64,000 nucleotides of DNA from the NCBI GenBank assembly GCA_023213395.1, contig CM041465.1, forward strand, positions 93,937,741-94,001,740, in the 5' to 3' direction. The translations under genes were made by a program, and so were the position numbers. Source of the stretch: Cycas panzhihuaensis. Its lineage: Eukaryota; Cycadophyta. Below, piece by piece: positions 58,561-64,000 of this stretch; position 1 is the first letter of the stretch, and each line of letters starts with the position of its first letter. The notes below the pieces were generated by a model, which was given only the letters and a program-made list of their open reading frames with translations, was not told the DNA's origin and searched no databases.

Positions 58561-61041
58561 AGCTTCCAAGAGTAGCGTTCACTACTCAGGGCAACTTCTC
58601 AAGATGTCCATGATGGACATCCCGACAGCCACAGTGAGAAGCTCTTCGACTACAGAAGAGGGCTTACCCCTCCCTGTGGATTGGGTAAGGGCTCTCCTAA
58701 AGTTGAATCTACCGGGGCAGACGGGAATGCTTTTGGGAAGTGCGGGAATCTCCAGAGGAATGGCTTCTGGAGGAGGATCCAGTTGTGAGGTAGACGCAGA
58801 GGCACTTGTTGCCTCCTTTACGACTTAAGACTGGGTCAACGCATAAAGGGGAGTGGTCTCAAGCATTTGGATCACCTTCTTTCCCTTGTTACGGGACCGT
58901 GAAGGTGATGGAGTGCGGCGGTTAGGGGAGTGCAAAGGGGAAGATGGTCTTCGCATACCCTTCCCTCTACCATGCGAAGAGTGAGAATCGGGGGATCTTT
59001 CCCGATTCTGATTGTTCCTTTGCTGAACATCATGACCACGTTCCCCATGTTTAAGGAACGGGTCTCTATGAATCGGTTGATTGAGGTTAGGCCTCGATGC
59101 CTGCCTAGGGGATGAATCACGCGGCGGGGCGTCACGTGGGTGTTGCGCCTGACAACGTGAATCATCGTGGAAGCACTCCCCATGGATGGAACACCACCTC
59201 TTCTCAAGGGGAGGATCGATCCTCCTTGCTTGAGAAGGTTGGGTGTTACCCCCTTTGGTGTGTACTGCGTGAGAAGCTTACTGAATTGATTTGTGGGAGG
59301 TCGGCGATGAAGGAGGCTGGAGTTTAAGCTCCTTCATAATGCACTCGAATGAGCGAATAGTGGAGGTAAGAGGATCTAGGAACCTCTCAATCAGATGAGA
59401 GGTGGACCTAACAGGCTACGAAGGTTTGGTTTCCTTCATTGGGGGAGGCACCTCACGATGTTGTGAGGGCTTAGGAGGTTTCTTGAGTCCAGCTTGGATC
59501 TCAATGGCCTCCAACGCCAAGCACCTCGTAATCATGGAGTTGCATGAAGTTACTCCCATCTTAAGGACTTCCACATGCACTTTAGGGTAAAGTGCGTTAA
59601 CGAAGAGATCTCGCTTCAACTCTTCAGGCAATGTTGCCTTGGTAGAGTGAAGGAGATCATGAAAGCGTCGCACAAAGTCACGATTCATTTCATCGTGACC
59701 TTGTTTAAGCGATAAGAGCACTTTCATTCCGCTCTCGAATGGATGGGCTACGTCAAAGTAATTGATGAACTTGTCTACCAATTGCTAGAACGAAGAAATT
59801 GAATGGGCAGGGAGATGATAAAACCACTTGAGGGCATTGCCCTACAAGGATCGCAGAAATAGCTTCATAAGAATGTGGTCATAAGCCCAATAATTGATGC
59901 ATGCCATAGAGAAACTACGTATGTACTCAGTTGGGTCTTGCGACGAAGTTCCATCAAATTTGGGAACTTCAGGAGGGTGAGGCGGTAGGTTAGTCCTTAG
60001 TGCCTCAATGGATAATAGCGTTGACCTATAGTCCATGAAAGGACGTGTCCTTACATGGGCTAACGGATTGACAACCGATAAAGGAATATGAATGGATGGG
60101 GGTGGTAAGTCCATCTCTCCTTGGGGAAACGCCCCTTGTTGAAAAGGGGGTTGCGGATAAATACTTTGGAAGGGAGGTATGTTCCCTTGCGAAGATGCGG
60201 CAACAGGAGTCACGCTAGATGGTGGAAAAGAGGGGTGAGGGACTGAGTTCTGCCCATATGGGCCACCTATAGGTGGTGCAACCCCATATGGGTGCAATGG
60301 GTCTACCCCATAAGCAGGAAGATGGTTTCCCCTACCCTGCCCCCAAGGTTGAGACGTGTAACCTAAGGGCACGTAAAGGGAAGGACCACCAGTAGGGTTT
60401 TGAATGTATGTAGGAGTGGGTCCTACATAGTTGATGGCAGCAGCACTGATAGGGCCTCAAGGCCTACTAGGAAACGCATGCACCACGTTTGAGGGTGGTG
60501 CATTCGTTTGACTCAAAAACGGCATGCTAACCCCAAGTTGGGAAAAGGACATGCCACGAACGGGTCCTAAAGAAGTAAGACCACGGCTAGAGATAGGCGG
60601 CGTAACACTTGCCCTGGGAGCTAGTGTAGACACAGCATAGGATGAGTGCGCGTGGGAAGAAGCATCATTCGTTGTATGAGGTATAAGTATAGATGAAGAA
60701 GATGCTACATTGCGCAACATTTCTTCAAACCACCTAGGATGCGGTTGGCAGCGAGTTGTTCGGAAGTACTCACTGAGCGCTTCGACTATGTCAGCGGGAG
60801 GGGTATCCTCGTAGCTATACAAAGTCGACGGGATCTCAAAAGTTGGGGATCCCTCAAGACACTCCTCGTAAGGCTCACCAATGGGATGGTGAGTCTCGTA
60901 AGGAGACGAATCTTCTGCTGCATGAGCAGAAGGATAAAAGTCAGCGGGATGAAACTAGTCATCTGGATAATAGATGGAATCATTGCCCCCATGGGTAGAT
61001 TCTGGAACAGATAAGGGGAACTCTTGAGCTCCCGAAGCCAT
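58561..61041 (-). pseudogene. gag: gag of D
   Basis: ATG at 61041 in the context accATGGct. N-terminal region with Y-E-D-T-P-P-A-D-I-V-E-A-L-S-E-Y-F and W-F-E-E-M-L-R-N-V-A (60457-60822), Pro/Tyr-rich middle (59842-60372), retrotransposon gag domain with W-F-Y-H-L-P, V-D-K-F-I-N-Y-F-D-V-A-H-P-F and E-E-L-K-R-D-L-F-V-N-A-L (59416-59781), zinc knuckle at about 59156-59193 (C-S-I-H-G-E-C-F-H-D-D-S-R-C). Stops include TAG at 60955 and 59790. Best preserved Gag in the window. Confidence 0.87.
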
Positions 61042-61317
61042 GGTATGGTAAGCCTAATTGGACGGGTAACCTTCTATTGTCGAATCGGGGTTCGATGACA
61101 TAAGGGAACGAGGCGATTGGTCTTCTAACAACAGCAGCAAACCTCACAAGCGACGTAAAAAACATCGCATGCAACGCCTTTACGAGCGTTGTTACAAGAA
61201 AACGAAAAGAGGGAAATGAAGCAAGCACATTAAGGGTTGCCCAACTGAAACACGGAATAAGAGACTACCTAGAGGCAAGAACACGAATGAAAAGGGGAAG
61301 CAAAACTAGCTCCCTTA
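61042..61317 (-). other. Leader between primer binding site and gag of D
   Basis: Equivalent to A 2277-2551. The frame upstream of the Gag ATG contains a TAG close by, supporting the chosen start. No gene. Confidence 0.5.
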
Positions 61318-61343
61318 CTGGCAGTCCCCAGTATGGTCGCCAG
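61318..61343 (-). promoter_or_regulatory. Primer binding site of D
   Basis: After the LTR end at 61344 the - strand reads C, then TGGCGACCATACTGGGGA. Partial inverted repeat CTGGC/GCCAG as in A. Confidence 0.72.
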
Positions 61344-63899
61344 TAAAATGATCGCTACGGGGCGGTGTCCCTACGTCTAGCAAAAAGGATATAAGAATAC
61401 GCAATGCTAACTAAACTAAGCAACAAGGACTTCACCTCGCATGGCATCCATGCACCAGAGCACGGATTCGGGACTGCAAGGTGCCTGGTTGCTTCCAGGT
61501 AGCCGTGCAAAGCAAAGCCTTCCTACCCCTCGGATGGCCGGAAAGAGGAGAAAGTGCCTTGCGCGTTGCATCTTCTCAAGGTAATAAGAAGGCAATGAAT
61601 GGAAGGGTAGCTAACTAACATACAGGCAAATGAAACAAAGGGGGATGCAATGAGGGTAACTCGAATGCAATATAAACAAGCTAACTACGCTATGCTACAC
61701 TAGCTAAAGTAAGAAATAATATAAAAATGAGTGCACTTTTCCTTTTCCCTTTTTAACCTTTTATAATTTCCTAACTACACAAGCAAATGTATGAAAGGCG
61801 ACAATGTAAAAGGGATACGCAAGAAACAAGGAGAATACCTCGATCCGGCGCCTGAATGGAGTGTTGCTCGTCTCTTTATGTCTCGCTTCTTTCTACTCCG
61901 TTCGTCATGCATACGATGCCAATCGGCGGTGATTGCTGGAAGCAGTAGAAGAGGGGCTTACTTACCTCCCCTTAAGCATGCAAAAGCGAATGAACGAAAA
62001 AAGGAAACGAAAGCGTAGAAAAGAAAGAAATGCACCATACGGGGAACTAACCTGCAATGGGTTTGTTCCACGTATCACTCCACTAATGCACAGTCCTATA
62101 AATGAGTGAGGAGGATACCTTCCTCTCGAAAGAGAGGCCACGAAATATACTAAAATATATATACTAAAATCAAATGGAACTAAGATCTATGCTAAGCATC
62201 GATATATAGCCAAATAAAATAGCAACATGCAAGAAATACTCTCACCACCATACACCACAAAGACACTCGAAAGGGAAAGGAGTATAGCCTCGGGATGGCT
62301 AACTCACCCACGGAAGACCTCCATGGAACCCAGGAAGGAGAAACGAGTTGGCCACAAAGTCGTGAAGCAACAAACCATAACAAGGAAAGGAATAACAAAA
62401 AAAACTGGGGCTTAGGTAGGGCCCAACACCAACAGATGAGACTTCTGGCAATGACGTAGTGATGAGTTGCCTATGCTAACTTGAACACCACAACTAAATT
62501 CCCTAAACTCCCTTAGCCCATTCCCTAAGAAAGCACTAATGGCAAAGGGAAAGAGGACAAGGGATGGAACCCTTGGGGAGAAGGACAGCAATGGGGGACA
62601 AAACCCTACCTACCTCCCTCAAATCCTCTTATATTGCTCCTTTGCACTGGCTAACCAAGGAAAGGGGTAAAAGAGATGGTTTAAGGAAAACAGTGAGGCC
62701 TCAAAAGAACATGAGGGAATATTACTAATCTAGTGCAACAACATGAAGAAAACTAGATAACTAGGATCTCATTCATTAACAGACAAAAGAAATAAGAATA
62801 AAATGAATTGCAAGTAGGAACAAGAAATACCTTATAGGAAGAAAACCAAGCATGAGCTTTGCTATTAGGAAACAGCAGCAATAACCAACGTATGAGGGCT
62901 GATCATGACATGTTTTTACAAGAGTGAAAATGAGGAAAAATCCTTGCAAACTTGGAGCCTTGGAGGTTGGCTCTTTGGAGAAGCTTTTGGGTAAAAATGT
63001 CCTTTGGAACCTTGAGCACTTGCAAAGAGGGATGAGGCTTGTTGTAGAAAGTTGTAAGGGGCAGCAATGGCCCTACAAGTCTAGCTAGTAGCAATCCTTC
63101 TCTCCTTTGTCAAACTATTATGCATATAGATTGTCTTTCTCTATGTGTTTTTTGTTGAAAAGTCAAAAATTTTACTAAAAGATCTTGAGAATGGGGATCA
63201 AAATCCCCTTTATCCCCCTATTCACAGTAGGTGAACATTGGGGATGTCAGGGCGACTCGAATCAATTGACGCCACGTGGCAGTTCTGTAAAAAAATGGAA
63301 AATGTCGCGTGGTTCTCTTTTTTTTTTTTATTTCAACAGTCGTACTGCGGTAAACTCTGTGGTACCACAGAAAAGACCGTGGTATCGCTAAGTTTACAAC
63401 GGTATTAGACTGGAAACAAAAAAGAGAAAAAGTAGCAAAAATATAAGGTTTTGTAGTAAAAATCAAGACCAAAAAAGAGCTGGAGCAGCTGGGGGAATGC
63501 CCAAGTAATGGGCAAGTAGCCAAAATAATGAAATGAGTCCCAACTAAGGATTAAATCAGGCCTAGGAGGGACTACAACACGAGCAACATGTTGTAACGGG
63601 AGCAAACAGGACTGACGGAAACATCCGAGGAGACTGTGGAGACAACGTGGGAGGCTGTGCACTATACGGGGTGTAGCATTCGCTGAGGAATGCCACCGTT
63701 GTGAGTTGTCATAGGCTAATGATGTGCCGTAAGCACATGCAATATGATCAAGCAGAGAAGCAATGCATGCAAGTAGACATATGTCAGGCAATCTACACTA
63801 AATAATCTCAATCTTGCATGGGCAAGAAAAAGTAAGAACGTATACCTGAACATGCCTGCGTCGATGCATCTCAAGTCCATTCCCAGTAGCTGGGAAATA
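61344..63899 (-). repeat. 5' LTR of element D
   Basis: Starts TATTTCCCAGC at 63899 (TG changed to TA) and ends TTTTA at 61344 (CA changed to TA), both single transitions. Contains GTAAACT (63350-63356), the perfect 14-bp palindrome CTGTGGTACCACAG (63357-63370) and AGTTTAC (63391-63397). No gene. Confidence 0.92.
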
Positions 63900-63904
63900 G
63901 GAGG
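63900..63904 (-). repeat. Target site duplication of D, 5' side
   Basis: CCTCC, against CCTCT at 30968-30972. Confidence 0.7.
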
Positions 63905-64000
63905 TGATAAAACCACTTAAGGGCATTGCCCTGTAAAGATCATGGAAATAGATTTATCAATATGTGGTCATAAGCCCAGTAATCAATACATACCATAGAA
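63900..64000 (-). pseudogene. gag: gag of B resuming after the D insertion (cut by window edge)
   Basis: On the - strand it reads M-Y-I-D-Y-W-A-Y-D-H-I-L-I, then S-L-Q-G-N-A-L-K-W-F-Y, the sequence that precedes the Gag block found at 30972 downward. The rest of B, including its 5' LTR, should lie beyond base 64000. Confidence 0.85.

Overview
The window reads as repeat-dense nuclear DNA of a land plant, probably a flowering plant with a large genome. I found no cellular host gene, tRNA, rRNA or CRISPR array. Almost every base belongs to long terminal repeat (LTR) retrotransposons: four copies (called A, B, C and D here) of one Ty3/gypsy group that most resembles the plant Tat clade, plus one eroded Ty1/copia fragment. 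The species cannot be named from this sequence.

Layout. Element A is on the + strand and runs from before base 1 to 16333: truncated 5' LTR 1-2249, primer binding site at 2251, gag-pol 2552-9069, an antisense gene 9650-12205, a second RNase H frame 12899-13317, polypurine tract 13761-13771, and a 3' LTR 13772-16333. It abuts a Ty1/copia gag/protease remnant (16334 to about 17925), then an LTR-like fragment (about 17940-18425). Element B is on the - strand and starts with its 3' LTR (about 18430-21238). Its internal region runs to 30972, where its gag is split by element D (- strand, 30973-63899); the rest of B gag resumes at 63900-64000. D is itself split near its 3' end by element C (- strand, 33569-49440), which has a perfect 5-bp target duplication (CCATC) at its two outer edges. 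So the right three quarters of the window are a three-deep nest: B contains D, which contains C.

Shared architecture. Each element encodes, in its sense direction, Gag (retrotransposon gag domain and a C-H-H-C zinc knuckle), retropepsin, reverse transcriptase, RNase H and integrase. Between integrase and the 3' LTR comes a cargo module of two divergent genes. One lies on the opposite strand to gag-pol. It has its own TATA box, an eight-codon first exon, two introns, a plant-mobile-domain-like exon 2 and an acidic/coiled-coil tail. The other, in the sense direction, is a separate RNase HI of the D-G-G-S-R-G-N-P-G-P type. In A, B and D the TATA box and the RNase H start codon are about 526 bp apart. 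The RNase H that I recall lying between the pol RNase H and integrase in Tat-like relatives is not there, and the pol RNase H lacks its third catalytic aspartate in all copies where I could read it.

All copies are dead: in-frame stops (mostly CGA, CAA or CAG to TGA, TAA or TAG), frameshifts and some lost catalytic residues. Copy C, although the youngest insertion by nesting, carries by far the most short indels, which may reflect consensus sequence quality rather than age. LTR lengths of 2.45-2.56 kb, TA-dinucleotide arrays at recurring sites, and hairpin-forming motifs in the LTRs and in intron 1 of the antisense gene complete the picture.
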